Shown here piece after piece: positions 45,235 to 54,186 of a DNA stretch of 64,000 nucleotides. Location: contig JAIELX010000090.1 of the NCBI GenBank assembly GCA_019752635.1, positions 1 to 64,000 on the forward strand, in the 5' to 3' direction. The DNA is from Candidatus Obscuribacterales bacterium (GTDB lineage Bacteria > Cyanobacteriota > Vampirovibrionia > Obscuribacterales > Obscuribacteraceae). A program made the position numbers and the translations under genes. The number at the start of each line of letters is the position of its first letter. Position 1 is the first letter of the stretch. Below the pieces are notes generated by a model. The model saw only the letters and a program-made list of their open reading frames with translations. It did not search any database and had not been told where the DNA came from.

Positions 45235-45675
45235 ATGAAATATCTGCACAGCGGTTATATTTTGTTTTGCCACAAGGCCGAGCATGCAGAGCAAAGCAGC
45301 GGGCAAGTCAACCTGTTTGGCGTCTTCGACCTGTTTATTGTGAAACAGCTGCCAGCTACCCTGGAGTGTCAGTGTGTAGTAGGGTTCGGCACCCCCTATG
45401 AGCGTCGCCAGTACCGCGGGCACATTGAAATTGAGGATCCGCTGGGCAAAGTGCAGTTTCGCAAGGATTTCAACGCCAATGATCCTGAGGACCTCTTTCG
45501 CGGGCATTCGATCTTTCCCGTGGATATCAGCATAACGGCCGAAGGTTCGTGGACCGTGCGTTGTTCTTTGTACAACTGGAAGAACGAAAATGTGTGGGAA
45601 GTAAGCCGTCAGTTATGGGCGATGATCGAAGAGACCGCACCAAAGCCGCAGGAATCGTTTGCCAGCGAGACTTAG
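45235..45675 (+). CDS. Conserved hypothetical protein, DUF6941-like
   Basis: A 146-residue protein starting at ATG 45235 with GAGGAG eight bases upstream. The pattern of a strand with a Cys, then a N-L-F-G-V-F-D-L segment, a G-x-I-x-I-x-D-P-x-G strand pair, and a later G-S-W-T-V-R strand resembles small beta-rich proteins of the DUF6941 type. Those have unknown function and are sometimes linked to sensing of other proteins' states. It lies 70 bases upstream of the methyltransferase gene, in the same direction. Confidence 0.55.
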   Translation: MKYLHSGYILFCHKAEHAEQSSGQVNLFGVFDLFIVKQLPATLECQCVVGFGTPYERRQYRGHIEIEDPLGKVQFRKDFNANDPEDLFRGHSIFPVDISITAEGSWTVRCSLYNWKNENVWEVSRQLWAMIEETAPKPQESFASET

Positions 45676-45745
45676 TTTTGCTGGAAGTTCTGCATTTTCG
45701 CATTGGCGGAACGTGACTTTTGCATCTGCCATCGGAGTCTAGAGC

Positions 45746-46660
45746 ATGACTGCCGAAGAGATCGTAGCGCTGGAGTTCTTCTCCGGTATTGGCGCGTTCT
45801 CGCATTGCCTTGATTATTGTCGCTTCCCTGTGAGGGTTGAGGCTGCGTTCGACCAAAGCGAACATGCCAACTCGACCTATGAACTGAACTTCGGATTGAA
45901 GCCGATTGCGCGCAATCTTGATTCGATAAGGTCCGAAAGCATTCCGCCTGCAAAAATGTGGTGGCTGAGCCCTCCGTGCACGCCTTACAGCCGTCGCGGG
46001 CGTCAGCTTGACACTGATGATCCAAGGTCAGCTGCATTTCTCAATTTGATGTCGCTGTTGCCGCATTTCTTACCTGACATTGTCTTACTGGAAAACGTTG
46101 CAGGCTTCGCCGACTCCAGAGGAGAGGCGCTCCTGTACAACACTTTCGAAAAGTCCGGCTATCGGTTCGGTCGAGTTTCTTTGTGCCCGTCCTTATTCGG
46201 AATACCAGCCTTGCGACCGAGACTGTTCTACATCGCAACTCTACGGGGTGATGTCAATATTCCGGAGGAATTGGGACTTGCAAAGCCCCAATTCGAGAGT
46301 TCGCTATCTCACAGACTCGCAGATTATCTTGATTTGGAAGCTCAGGCGGAAACGTATCTGCCGAAGCCCCTTCAAGATCGGTATGAGCGAAGCCTGGATA
46401 TTGTGGAGGATGCCGCCGGCGGAGATGCTCGTGCAATTTGCTTCACCAGTGGCTATGCGCGGACAATGAAAGCTGGCGGTTCTTTCTTGCGAATGGAAGA
46501 TGGAACGCTGCGGCGATTCTCACCGAAAGAGATTGTAAGGCTTCTGGGGTTTCCGGAATCCTTCCGGTTTCCATTGCATCTGGATCTGAAAGCGCAGTGG
46601 CGTTTGGCGGGGAACTCCGTGGATTTGACCTGCCTTCGTTACTTGCTGAGCAGGCTGTGA
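45746..46660 (+). CDS. Dnmt2-type cytosine-C5 methyltransferase (probable tRNA methyltransferase)
   Basis: The 304-residue C5-MTase has FSGIG (12-16), the catalytic SPPC with Cys78, ENV (116-118), the RPRLFY region, and the C-terminal LLGFPESFRFP and RLAGNSVD motifs. Two features point to the Dnmt2/TRDMT1 subfamily rather than DNA enzymes: the C-F-T tripeptide (232-234) followed by S-G-Y, and the spacing DPRS..FLNLMSLLP...LENV.GF. Dnmt2 proteins methylate C38 in the tRNA anticodon loop (tRNA-Asp in eukaryotes; tRNA-Glu reported for a Geobacter enzyme). No restriction endonuclease gene is adjacent, which supports a non-restriction role. Confidence 0.85.
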   Translation: MTAEEIVALEFFSGIGAFSHCLDYCRFPVRVEAAFDQSEHANSTYELNFGLKPIARNLDSIRSESIPPAKMWWLSPPCTPYSRRGRQLDTDDPRSAAFLNLMSLLPHFLPDIVLLENVAGFADSRGEALLYNTFEKSGYRFGRVSLCPSLFGIPALRPRLFYIATLRGDVNIPEELGLAKPQFESSLSHRLADYLDLEAQAETYLPKPLQDRYERSLDIVEDAAGGDARAICFTSGYARTMKAGGSFLRMEDGTLRRFSPKEIVRLLGFPESFRFPLHLDLKAQWRLAGNSVDLTCLRYLLSRL

Positions 46661-46662
46661 AA

Positions 46663-47907
46663 CTAAGGAGTGGGGGTGGAGGCGATGATGTGGCTCTCGA
46701 AATCGCGCACGTGCGATTCCGCGCTGTCGTTGAGGCTGACTACCAATCCATCTACAGAGCGCATCATTCCTGCTCCATAGTGTTTGGCAATCAATTTCTG
46801 ATCGAAGTCTTTGATGATTTCATAAAGTTCCGGACTTTTCTTTAGCAAGGCGGATCGGTGTACCTTGCTCATACGGTACATTGCAAGACCTTCCGCCATC
46901 ACCTCGAGCGGATTGCTCATGTAGGCGGTGCATGGGCGTACTTTTGCAATCGAGGCAATCTCTTTGCTCGTCATGTGATCCGCTTCTCTTTGGTGAGCAA
47001 CGCGGCTTCCGATGCAGTCAACCGGTTGTCCGGATTTATTGCAGCTGATCCATTTGCGCATGCTGCTGCTGTACTTGTAAAGCAGTCCGGTAGTGGTGGC
47101 AATCGCCCAATCGGTTTCGCCGGTAAGGGGATTTGTGAATGTTTGCCATCCAAGCGAATGCGTCATCTTCCAGTTGAACGGCGCCAGAGGATCTAGCCCC
47201 ATCTTGTACTGGGAATGGTGTGATAGTTCATGCATTAAGACGTATTCGAGCTGGCGATCGCCTGTTCCAGGCTCAACTACAACTGTCGGTTTGTTTTTTG
47301 TGGATAATTCCCACTCCGCGAGGGCACCGTTCAACGAGCATTGCAGAGGGAACAGGAACTGTAGCTCTGTCTTTGAACCTGTCGTCGGCAGCGATCTTTC
47401 CAAAGCATATTCAAGGGCTAGCGTTTCGCCAAAGTTCGGCTGTCTAACATCAATTGCGCGTTCCTTCTCGAGTTTTGCGCCATGGTTAGCTGCGTGCTTT
47501 ATCGTTTGGTTGCGGCTGACAGTGATTGCGAATTTTCGTTCAAGAGCCGCTAACTTCTCTTCAGTCTTGCGCTGCAGGTCCTCGTCTCGCTTCTTCAGGT
47601 CCATTTCACCGGTCAGTGGGGAGTAGTTGCTGACGGCAATTTGTTTGTCGCCGATGTAAGCGAAATATTCAATGTCGGAACCGTGCTGTTGAGTGAAAAG
47701 TCCATGTTTGGAAGCAAGTGCTTCGTCCAATGATGATTGACCAGGTGCTGTTTGCGGGAACATCGCTGCAATTTCCGTGCAGTTGTTCAGCCGCAGCTGT
47801 GGCGCTGTGCCCGACATCGGCGGCTCCACTTCTCCGTGTACCGGTGACACGGTGAGTAGTGTCGTCAGCGATACCAAACAGTTTAATGCGGTTCGTATAC
47901 TTTTCAT
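46663..47907 (-). CDS. Secreted zinc metallopeptidase (gluzincin-like)
   Basis: A 414-residue exported protein: signal peptide in the first 25 residues, then a helical region and a metallopeptidase-like part with HELSHH at 226-231 and a downstream Glu in NPLEVMAEGLAMY (Glu339), the H-E-x-x-H...E ligand pattern. Substrate and pathway are unknown. AAGGAG precedes the ATG at 47907. It is convergent with the Dnmt2 gene, with a two-base gap. Confidence 0.75.
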   Translation of the reverse strand: MKSIRTALNCLVSLTTLLTVSPVHGEVEPPMSGTAPQLRLNNCTEIAAMFPQTAPGQSSLDEALASKHGLFTQQHGSDIEYFAYIGDKQIAVSNYSPLTGEMDLKKRDEDLQRKTEEKLAALERKFAITVSRNQTIKHAANHGAKLEKERAIDVRQPNFGETLALEYALERSLPTTGSKTELQFLFPLQCSLNGALAEWELSTKNKPTVVVEPGTGDRQLEYVLMHELSHHSQYKMGLDPLAPFNWKMTHSLGWQTFTNPLTGETDWAIATTTGLLYKYSSSMRKWISCNKSGQPVDCIGSRVAHQREADHMTSKEIASIAKVRPCTAYMSNPLEVMAEGLAMYRMSKVHRSALLKKSPELYEIIKDFDQKLIAKHYGAGMMRSVDGLVVSLNDSAESHVRDFESHIIASTPTP

Positions 47908-48341
47908 GGAGCTCCTTGCAGCACGCAGTCAGGCTCCCGCTTAGAGACAGGCGGGAAGCGCATAGTTACTCGCTTACTAGCGAGTGCTGTGTACGATATC
48001 GGTGCTTGAATGTTGGTGAGCGCAGCTGCCTGTTCGGCACTTGCCTCAGTGATACCATTACATCGCGAATGTGCTCTGTGCGCTTCCCTCAACAGTGGTC
48101 TTATGAGGGGGAATTGCGTCTAGCTCTGGAGTGTGAACATCGCGTGAACAGCTGCGGTCGCTGTTCACCCTTTGGTGGTCGGTCAATACCAGTGGGGGGA
48201 TTCTCGTTGATTGTGATGCTCTAAGATCATGAAACGAACGGCTCCCTGAGCGGTTCGAAAATGGAGAAGGTCGGGAGATTACTCTCCCGACCCGGTGGTG
48301 GTTGCATGTAGATTGCGAAAAACGTCTTGTTACGGGCCGAG
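47908..48341. other. Intergenic region
   Basis: This 434-base gap has no gene-like frame. The only clear element is the hairpin at 48269-48292. Confidence 0.4.
48269..48292 (-). terminator. Terminator-like hairpin
   Basis: GGTCGGGAGA (48269-48278) and TCTCCCGACC (48283-48292) form a perfect 10-bp stem with a TTAC loop. On the minus strand it is followed by TTCTCCATTTT and lies 49 bases after the stop of the HATPase-like gene. Confidence 0.7.
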
Positions 48342-48983
48342 CTAAGCTGCCAAAATTCGTTCCGGCATTTCGAGCCAGAAGCAGGTTCCGAAGCCCGGAA
48401 CCCGGTCCTGCCCTATTTGTCCTCCGTAAGGATCTAATAAGTTAGAAATCAACTGCATAGCGGAGCTCTCTGTTTCTCTATTCTTTTCGTTGTTGGAGTC
48501 GGCTATACCTCGCTTCTCTTGCGCTGATGCGCGCCATGAAAATGAAATATTGATCTTTCCCGTGGCGCTGCGGCGCGCCGATACGTTGATCATTCGCTCG
48601 TCTTCGGCTTCGATGATTGCTTCAACCAGAAAGAATCCAATTGCCAGCGCAACTGCCTCTAACGGTGCCGGAACCATCAATTCTGATTCGATTTTGTAGG
48701 TGAGATTTAGCCTTCGTTTGTCTAAATGGTTGGAGCAGATAGCTCTGGCTGTTTCAAGTGCTTCAAGAATAGTTACTGTAGAGCTGAATCGGCCTGTCGA
48801 ACGGTCCTTTAGACTATCCGTCAAGTGTGAATGCCCCTGCTTGGAAGAAACGGAAACTGCGAACAAGCGTTGTTTTTCATCGGAGAACACAACTAACTCA
48901 CTGATCTGATCCACTTGCACGCAGCCGTCATTCTTCGCTTGCAGATAGAACTCGAGAGCAGATTGAAGAGTTGAGTCAGTCAT
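48342..48983 (-). CDS. Histidine-kinase-like ATPase-fold protein, N-box residue missing
   Basis: A 213-residue protein whose C-terminal half (about 95-210) follows the HATPase layout: a strand and helix (LEAVALAIGFFLVEAI), a NVSARRS.TGKINISFSW strand pair, and a final VPGFGTCFWLEMP matching the G-x-G-T-x-F end of kinases. The N-box Asn is absent (F-L-V-E-A), so phosphotransfer is doubtful. The N-terminal half may be a dimerisation or sensing part. It lies near a NarL-type regulator gene with only a TPR gene between, on the same strand, so it may be a degenerate partner (inference). Confidence 0.6.
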   Translation of the reverse strand: MTDSTLQSALEFYLQAKNDGCVQVDQISELVVFSDEKQRLFAVSVSSKQGHSHLTDSLKDRSTGRFSSTVTILEALETARAICSNHLDKRRLNLTYKIESELMVPAPLEAVALAIGFFLVEAIIEAEDERMINVSARRSATGKINISFSWRASAQEKRGIADSNNEKNRETESSAMQLISNLLDPYGGQIGQDRVPGFGTCFWLEMPERILAA

Positions 48984-49011
48984 GTATTTCTCCGTCCGTT
49001 GGGTCTTGGTG

Positions 49012-49455
49012 CTAGCAGGCGACAGGCACGGTCTGAGCAGATTTGTTCTGCGGTTTGCTCGTTCTCAGTTCCAACAGCTTGTTGCTGGCCTTTTGCAAAA
49101 GTGGTGTCATGCCGCCGCTTTCATTGGCGATGTCAATCAATGTTCTAATGGCAAGCGAGTAATACTTAGATGCTTCTTCGTTCTTTTCCAGCGCTCGGAA
49201 AATATCTGCGAGATCTATTATTCCCAGAAGTGTATCGGGATGCCTCTCGCCCAAGTGACGGAATTTGATCTCGACAAGCCGCCAGTAGAGCGGTTCTGCA
49301 TCGCTGTAGCGATTAAGTACAAAATGCAAATCAGCAAGGGCTTGCAGTTTGTCGATTAGCTTAGGATGGTTGTAGCCCCAGGCTGCTTCCATATCTCTGA
49401 GTTGTGCTTCCAATTTAGCAAGTTGTCTCACCACCAATTCGTCTTCAATATCCAT
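49012..49455 (-). CDS. Small TPR protein
   Basis: A 147-residue protein from the ATG at 49455, with GGAGA seven bases upstream; an in-frame start at 49530 is less likely. It has kinesin-light-chain-type TPRs: MEAAWGYNHPKLIDKLQALADLHFVLNR-like, LGERHPDTLLGIIDLADIF and ALEKNEEASKYYSLAIRTL. It probably mediates protein binding. It lies between the HATPase-like gene (28-base gap) and the response regulator, on the same strand. Confidence 0.8.
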   Translation of the reverse strand: MDIEDELVVRQLAKLEAQLRDMEAAWGYNHPKLIDKLQALADLHFVLNRYSDAEPLYWRLVEIKFRHLGERHPDTLLGIIDLADIFRALEKNEEASKYYSLAIRTLIDIANESGGMTPLLQKASNKLLELRTSKPQNKSAQTVPVAC

Positions 49456-49530
49456 GCTGACGTCTCCGTTCCCCAAAAATCTTCTCCGGCTCGCGTCGTT
49501 GATTTGATCTGCTTTCAACGCGCCCCACAT

Positions 49531-49941
49531 TCCGATTTAATCGCGTGGAGGCTGTTATTTCGTCCCCCGCAAGTGGCAATAAAATTGATTCACCGGAGCG
49601 CATGGCCGCGTAACTCGAAAGGTGAGAGATTCGCTTGCGGGGTGACGATACGTGGCGAAGCGATAAGAATGGCATGAAGACTGTGTTTCCATGTTGGGTG
49701 CCCCGGTGTCGGCATAACTCTCGCGAGTGGTTGGCGAGACTTATGCCCCCCTTTCAGACACGCACATTTTCGAAGTAAGGCATGCCTTTCGTAGTGGTAT
49801 CACTCGATCAGTCAGTGGTGCTACATCGCAAGGGGAGCTTGTAACCCGCAAGTGTATTCCCGGGGGATGGTGAGCCGACGCTTCAGAACAAAAAAGCCCG
49901 CATCATTGATGCGGGCTGAGAACTTTCCAAATTGCCGGTTC
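49531..49941. other. Intergenic region
   Basis: Apart from the terminator at 49895-49917, no gene or clear promoter was recognised in this gap. Confidence 0.4.
49891..49917 (-). terminator. Rho-independent terminator of the response regulator gene
   Basis: On the minus strand AGCCCGCATC pairs with GATGCGGGCT across a short AAT loop, followed by TTTTT. It starts 24 bases after the stop codon. Confidence 0.9.
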
Positions 49942-50604
49942 TTAAACCAGTCCTTCTCGCAGCGCCTTCACTGCCGCTTGCGTGCGGTCGGATACTAGAA
50001 GCTTCTCCAATATGTGTTTGATGTGCGTTTTGATTGTGTCAAGGCTTACAGAGAGCTTATCTGCTATCTCTTGATTGCCTAGACCGTCGACGACCGAGCG
50101 TAATACTTCCATCTCTCGTTCGGACAATCCGAATTTTGCAGTCTTTCGATGTTCTGCCGATGTTCGTGACGTTTCGGACTTAGGACGACTACGTAGAAGT
50201 TTTGCTGCAAGTGCAGGGTCGGCCCATATAGCGCCGTCGAGTACCGCCGTGATCGCTGCTCGGAGCAATGCACTGCTGGAATCCTTCAAAACGTATCCGT
50301 CTGCACCGGCTTGGAACGCGGACATTACAGCTTCGTCGCTCTGGTGTGAAGTCAGCATCAAAACGCGAGTGTTCTTATTAAGCTTCTTGATTTCTTGTGT
50401 GGCCGTGATGCCGTCGATTGTTCGGAGGCTGATGTCCATCAAAACTAATGATGGTGAACACTTTTGGACCTGTTCGATTGCCTCTCGTCCATCGCAGGCG
50501 TGGCCGATGACTCGCACGCCAACTTCGTCTTTAAGAAGCAGTTCCAGGCCTATTCTGGTAACCTCATGATCGTCAACGATTAGTACAGTTCGTTCTTCTG
50601 CCAT
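49942..50604 (-). CDS. NarL/FixJ-type response regulator
   Basis: A 220-residue regulator: receiver with the acidic pair Asp11-Asp12, phospho-acceptor Asp57 (VLMDISL) and conserved Lys in YVLKDSS; then a LuxR-type helix-turn-helix at about 157-215 (LSEREMEVLRSVVDGLGNQEIADKLSVSLDTIKTH). All phosphorylation residues are present, in contrast to the decayed regulator at 15589. A cognate kinase is not obvious; the HATPase-like protein at 48342 and the kinase at 59392 are candidates. Confidence 0.93.
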   Translation of the reverse strand: MAEERTVLIVDDHEVTRIGLELLLKDEVGVRVIGHACDGREAIEQVQKCSPSLVLMDISLRTIDGITATQEIKKLNKNTRVLMLTSHQSDEAVMSAFQAGADGYVLKDSSSALLRAAITAVLDGAIWADPALAAKLLRSRPKSETSRTSAEHRKTAKFGLSEREMEVLRSVVDGLGNQEIADKLSVSLDTIKTHIKHILEKLLVSDRTQAAVKALREGLV

Positions 50605-50959
50605 GTGTTTCCCAATCGCCCCGACGAGTTACCGCGACGGTCCCGATAATTAGCCAAACTCGGCACCTGTTACTAGTATGCGTGGTTGATGCTATCTGAG
50701 CCTATCGCCCAAGAGTGTGATTCAAAATTGCCAACCATTGCGGGCGAGGACTCGCGAGTTTTGTCACTCTTCGAATAGTCCTGCCAAGTGTCTAGTCGAT
50801 CCGAAGGGAAGGGCTTTTCCCGATTGGGCGCTGCCACTACTTCTAGTGCGTAAGCAAACCCGGGCCAGTCTTGTTGTCGTTTTGACCGCGAGCGGTCAGA
50901 AGCGATGTAGGACTGGGGGCGGTCCCGCAAAGTCAGTAAAGTACTGCTGCGACTCGGAT
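50605..50959. other. Intergenic region
   Basis: This 355-base gap contains open frames of low credibility and a weak GGGAA/TTCCC inverted repeat near 50812-50830. Nothing else was seen. Confidence 0.35.
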
Positions 50960-51559
50960 TTAAGCGCTTTGTTGTCTGGAACGCCAGTAAGCCATGCGGT
51001 AAGCAAGTTCCCAGCCAGAGACATATTTGTCCGGTCCGTCGTCATTGCTGAGATCCTTGTCTCTCAAAGGATTGTCGGAGTGAACTTTGAAAGCCGCGTT
51101 CGGTCCCTGCAATGTTACGTCTTCCGGGTTTGCCGGAATTGTAGCCTTGAAAGTCTCCGGTTGGAAACTTCCGGCCGGACCGAAACACTGAACATCCACC
51201 GCCAGACGAAAAGGCATTTTGTCGCCGATTTCCGCGATGTTACGGCGAAGGTCCGCAAGTGTTTTCTGTCTGAAGCCGTTGTACCACTCTTCAAAACTCT
51301 CTTTCTGGAAATCCGGGGTTTGCGCACGCTGGCGTTCGACTGCGCTGAGCCCGTCGTCCACCGTGGCGAAGCAAGTTTTCAATTCGCGCACTATGTTATC
51401 GACTAGTGCGTACTGAGAAGGATTCAGTTGGTCGAGCCGCATCTCTGGTCTTGGATCTTGCCCGTCTTTCGGTTGGTAGCGTTCTCGCACCGCATCCGTA
51501 AATGGACTTTCCTGAGGGCGCTCGGCCCCTCGGTTTTGATCAAACTGCTCTCCCACCAT
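50960..51559 (-). CDS. Hypothetical protein
   Basis: A 199-residue soluble protein that I do not recognise. AGGAGA lies nine bases before the ATG at 51559, which supports a real gene. It has an acidic/Gln-rich start, a helical middle (VDNIVRELKTCFATVDDGLSAVERQRA) and a C-terminal part with PENPEDVTLQGP-like turns and an YVSGWELAYRMAYWRSR helix. No signal peptide or metal motif is seen. Confidence 0.65.
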   Translation of the reverse strand: MVGEQFDQNRGAERPQESPFTDAVRERYQPKDGQDPRPEMRLDQLNPSQYALVDNIVRELKTCFATVDDGLSAVERQRAQTPDFQKESFEEWYNGFRQKTLADLRRNIAEIGDKMPFRLAVDVQCFGPAGSFQPETFKATIPANPEDVTLQGPNAAFKVHSDNPLRDKDLSNDDGPDKYVSGWELAYRMAYWRSRQQSA

Positions 51560-51746
51560 AAGAAACTTCTCCTGCGGAGTTTTATTGGCGAGGGCCTGCC
51601 CTCCCTGGCCAACAATTTAGCTATACCCTCAGATCTTGACAGCTAATCCGGCCGGTTCAAGTAGAATCCCTTAACCAACCATGGGTTTTAGCAGAGCAGC
51701 TTTTGATCGCGCATGATCCGGAGATAGGTTCATTCTACATCTCAGA

Positions 51747-51962
51747 TCAGCTTTCGAACATGCTGCGAAGTTGGCAGTAAGCCGTGTGCAGTGTGGCTTT
51801 TACGTGTTCGAACCACGTACTTTCTTCAGGGTGACGAACTGCTTGAGCCCTTAAAAACTTGATTTTTGCCAGTCGAGTCTCCGGCTCTGCGGTCATTCGC
51901 AGTCGCCTGACCATGGTTTCCTTCTGCTGCTGGAAATTTTGTTCATGTGTTCTTGTAATCAT
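51747..51962 (-). CDS. Small basic hypothetical protein
   Basis: A 71-residue frame from the ATG at 51962 (GGCGGG nearby upstream). It is Arg/Lys-rich with a helical MVRRLRMTAEPETRLAKIKF segment and a C-terminal HTAYCQLRSMF. No family is recognised. It might be a real small gene, but the evidence is only composition and a weak ribosome site. Confidence 0.4.
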   Translation of the reverse strand: MITRTHEQNFQQQKETMVRRLRMTAEPETRLAKIKFLRAQAVRHPEESTWFEHVKATLHTAYCQLRSMFES

Positions 51963-52115
51963 GGCAAACCCGCCAAAAGACGCGCTCGCTGAAGAGCGGC
52001 TCAACTAGGACCAATTTGGAATAAACTGTTCTTGCTCAAGCGTGGAACAAGGGGTGCCTCTTCCCTCATGCCACGATAGAAGTCCCTGGAAACCCTCTTG
52101 TACCGGAGATTTATC

Positions 52116-52985
52116 GTGTTTTCCCCACTTATGTCGGCGCTGGTATTGTTGATCGTTTTTCAGTTGCCGGTTCTTGCCGGACCGAACGGGACGGTTAGCG
52201 ATTGGCGCGAGGTGCCGATACCAAGAACGCCTGTTGGTACTACTACCGACTACCACAGCCAGCCGGTCGATATGAAGTCGATTCTGGCGGCGGAAGGCCT
52301 GGATAAGCTTTCCAAATACGGGGTTGCCGGCGAGAGCTTTTATGCGCGCACCGACGGTTTGAACGCGCCCTACGCCAGACCCATCGCCGGTGCCAGTCCG
52401 GAACTGCTTTGCAGAAAGGTTGTGGCTCAGAAGCTCAAGAAGGTCAACGAGAGACTGGCTCGTTATGGTGCCGAGCTCTTCGTCCTGGATGCGTGGCGTC
52501 CAATTGAGTGCCAGAAGGCACTGTGGCAATACTTTGTTGAAGTAGCCAAATCGAAGAATTCGCGTGGTGACGCGGTCTCATGGAATAAGGAAGCCGCGAA
52601 GTATTGCTCTGATCCGCGCACTTTCAACGCTCTCAATCCACGCACTTGGACCGTGCATGTGACCGGCGGCGCGGTCGACCTCACCCTGAGGCGCAGAGGG
52701 ACCGGCGAGCTCCTCTACATGGGTGGGGTTTTTGACGATGCATCGGCGTTGAGTGAAACCGCTCATTTCGAGAGGCGGGCGGTCAACGCATCGGAGCGCG
52801 AGGCTCAGCGCAATCGGCGGCTCCTCTACCACGCCATGGTACAAGAGGGGTTTACCAACTACCCGGCTGAGTGGTGGCACTTCGATTACGGTGACCAAAT
52901 GTGGAGCCTGATAAAGAACCAAAAAGGCCAGAAGGTCAAATCATTATACGGACCGGTCAGACCCGTAGCACTTCCGCCGAGTTAA
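52116..52985 (+). CDS. D-alanyl-D-alanine dipeptidase (VanX/M15D family), exported
   Basis: The enzyme hydrolyses D-Ala-D-Ala. The 289-residue protein starts at GTG 52116, seven bases after GGAGA (a TTG at 52098 is also in frame). A signal peptide (LVLLIVFQLPVLAG) is followed by the VanX motifs: LDAWRP, VHVTGGAVDLTL (zinc His and Asp) and EWWHFDYG (Glu and zinc His). Export suggests scavenging or wall turnover rather than vancomycin resistance, and no vanH/vanA genes are near. Confidence 0.9.
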   Translation: MFSPLMSALVLLIVFQLPVLAGPNGTVSDWREVPIPRTPVGTTTDYHSQPVDMKSILAAEGLDKLSKYGVAGESFYARTDGLNAPYARPIAGASPELLCRKVVAQKLKKVNERLARYGAELFVLDAWRPIECQKALWQYFVEVAKSKNSRGDAVSWNKEAAKYCSDPRTFNALNPRTWTVHVTGGAVDLTLRRRGTGELLYMGGVFDDASALSETAHFERRAVNASEREAQRNRRLLYHAMVQEGFTNYPAEWWHFDYGDQMWSLIKNQKGQKVKSLYGPVRPVALPPS

Positions 52986-52992
52986 CGGCGAG

Positions 52993-54186
52993 TTAGCGCT
53001 TGCGCATCGGCGCTGTCCAGCCGAGATCTTTCAATGCCTCATCGAGGCTGCTGTTGCTCTTGCGGCAATGGTGAATCGCCATAATCGCATCTTCTTGAAC
53101 TAGAATCTTCGTGTCTATCAAATACAGAGAACGCAGCAGAGCGTACATGAGGCTTTCGCTGACCAGACCGCTTAGCAATAACTCCTTCTTGAACTCATCG
53201 GCGGTAGATTCAGGACCGGTAATCTGCTGAATCTCCGCGGGATCTGCCAATTGAGCAAGTGATAGCATTTCGATCAGAAGATTCTTGTGGTGAGGCTGTA
53301 ACTGAGGGCAACATGATTCGGCAACCGCTTTCACTACCGAGCATCCTTCTGCGTGAATCTTCTTGAGCGATGCGGCGGCCACGCTTGTTGCGATTGTTGT
53401 GTTGTCCACCATTTCTTGCACTTTCAGTGCCGCTTTGAGCAGAGCGCGCGATAGCAGTTTTTGTTCGATAAAAACTTCACCAATCGGCTTCTCGTCTGTC
53501 AGTGCAATTTCCATACACGTCATCAATTGTGTTTCTTCAAGTAAGCCCGCTTCGACCAGAATGTAGCCTAATGGGGTACTGCGGCGCGATGGCGGCTTGT
53601 AAAATCCGCTTGCTGCCAGAGATTCTTCAAAACTAATGGCTCGTTGACGCACGGCCTTCAAGCCTTGAACAGCCTGTTCCCGACTGATCACCCCTTCGCG
53701 GATAAGCTTTTGCGCGGTGAGACACGCCAAGAGTATGGCGTTTGTGATCGCCTTTCTGAATACAAGGACGCGACCGACAGGCAGTCCGGTCTCAATGCTT
53801 GTCCGCAGCGCTTCGTCAAGCTGCTCCCACGTGATGGCTTCGGCTTCAACCAGCAACTCGCCGATACGATTAGTTGCGCCCGCTTTTTGTTTCTTCCAAC
53901 CAAGTTGTCCGAGAGCTTCGGGCAGTTTCATATCCTGTTTAGCAACTAGTTGCAAGGCTTTTGCGGCCAGATCAGACGATAGCATGCCGTCATTGATTAG
54001 TGACTGCGCTTCCACCGCGGCTTTTAGTTCACGCTGCTTGATATGACCAAGCATGACCATCACTTTGCCAATTGGCAGCCCTCTCTCTTTGGCTCGATCA
54101 AGGCAAGATTGAAGATCGTCGATAGAGAGTATGTCCGACTTTGTTAGCAACTCTCCGATTGGAATGAGCGTTGCATCTTTTACCAT
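52993..54186 (-). CDS. Stand-alone protein with three MshEN-like repeats
   Basis: A 397-residue cytoplasmic protein built from three copies of a unit like the N-terminal domain of type II/IV secretion ATPases (GspE/PilB, MshEN): IGELLTKSDILSIDDLQSCLD (about 9), IGELLVEAEAITWEQLDEAL (about 106) and LGYILVEAGLLEETQLMTCM (about 204). Each is followed by G-L/K-P-I/V-G-x-V and a helix, and a fourth degenerate part is C-terminal. MshEN domains can bind cyclic-di-GMP. No ATPase domain is attached, so a c-di-GMP or pilus-related adaptor role is possible (inference). Confidence 0.7.
   Translation of the reverse strand: MVKDATLIPIGELLTKSDILSIDDLQSCLDRAKERGLPIGKVMVMLGHIKQRELKAAVEAQSLINDGMLSSDLAAKALQLVAKQDMKLPEALGQLGWKKQKAGATNRIGELLVEAEAITWEQLDEALRTSIETGLPVGRVLVFRKAITNAILLACLTAQKLIREGVISREQAVQGLKAVRQRAISFEESLAASGFYKPPSRRSTPLGYILVEAGLLEETQLMTCMEIALTDEKPIGEVFIEQKLLSRALLKAALKVQEMVDNTTIATSVAAASLKKIHAEGCSVVKAVAESCCPQLQPHHKNLLIEMLSLAQLADPAEIQQITGPESTADEFKKELLLSGLVSESLMYALLRSLYLIDTKILVQEDAIMAIHHCRKSNSSLDEALKDLGWTAPMRKR

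Noticed and set aside
45746..46660. Restriction-modification system
   Set aside because: The methyltransferase has Dnmt2 hallmarks and no endonuclease or specificity gene is adjacent.
50717..51406. Long plus-strand open frame
   Set aside because: It lies mostly opposite the 50960-51559 gene, has no ribosome site and has shadow-like composition.
52116..52985. Vancomycin resistance gene cluster
   Set aside because: Only a VanX-type dipeptidase with a signal peptide is present; no ligase, dehydrogenase or VanRS genes are nearby.
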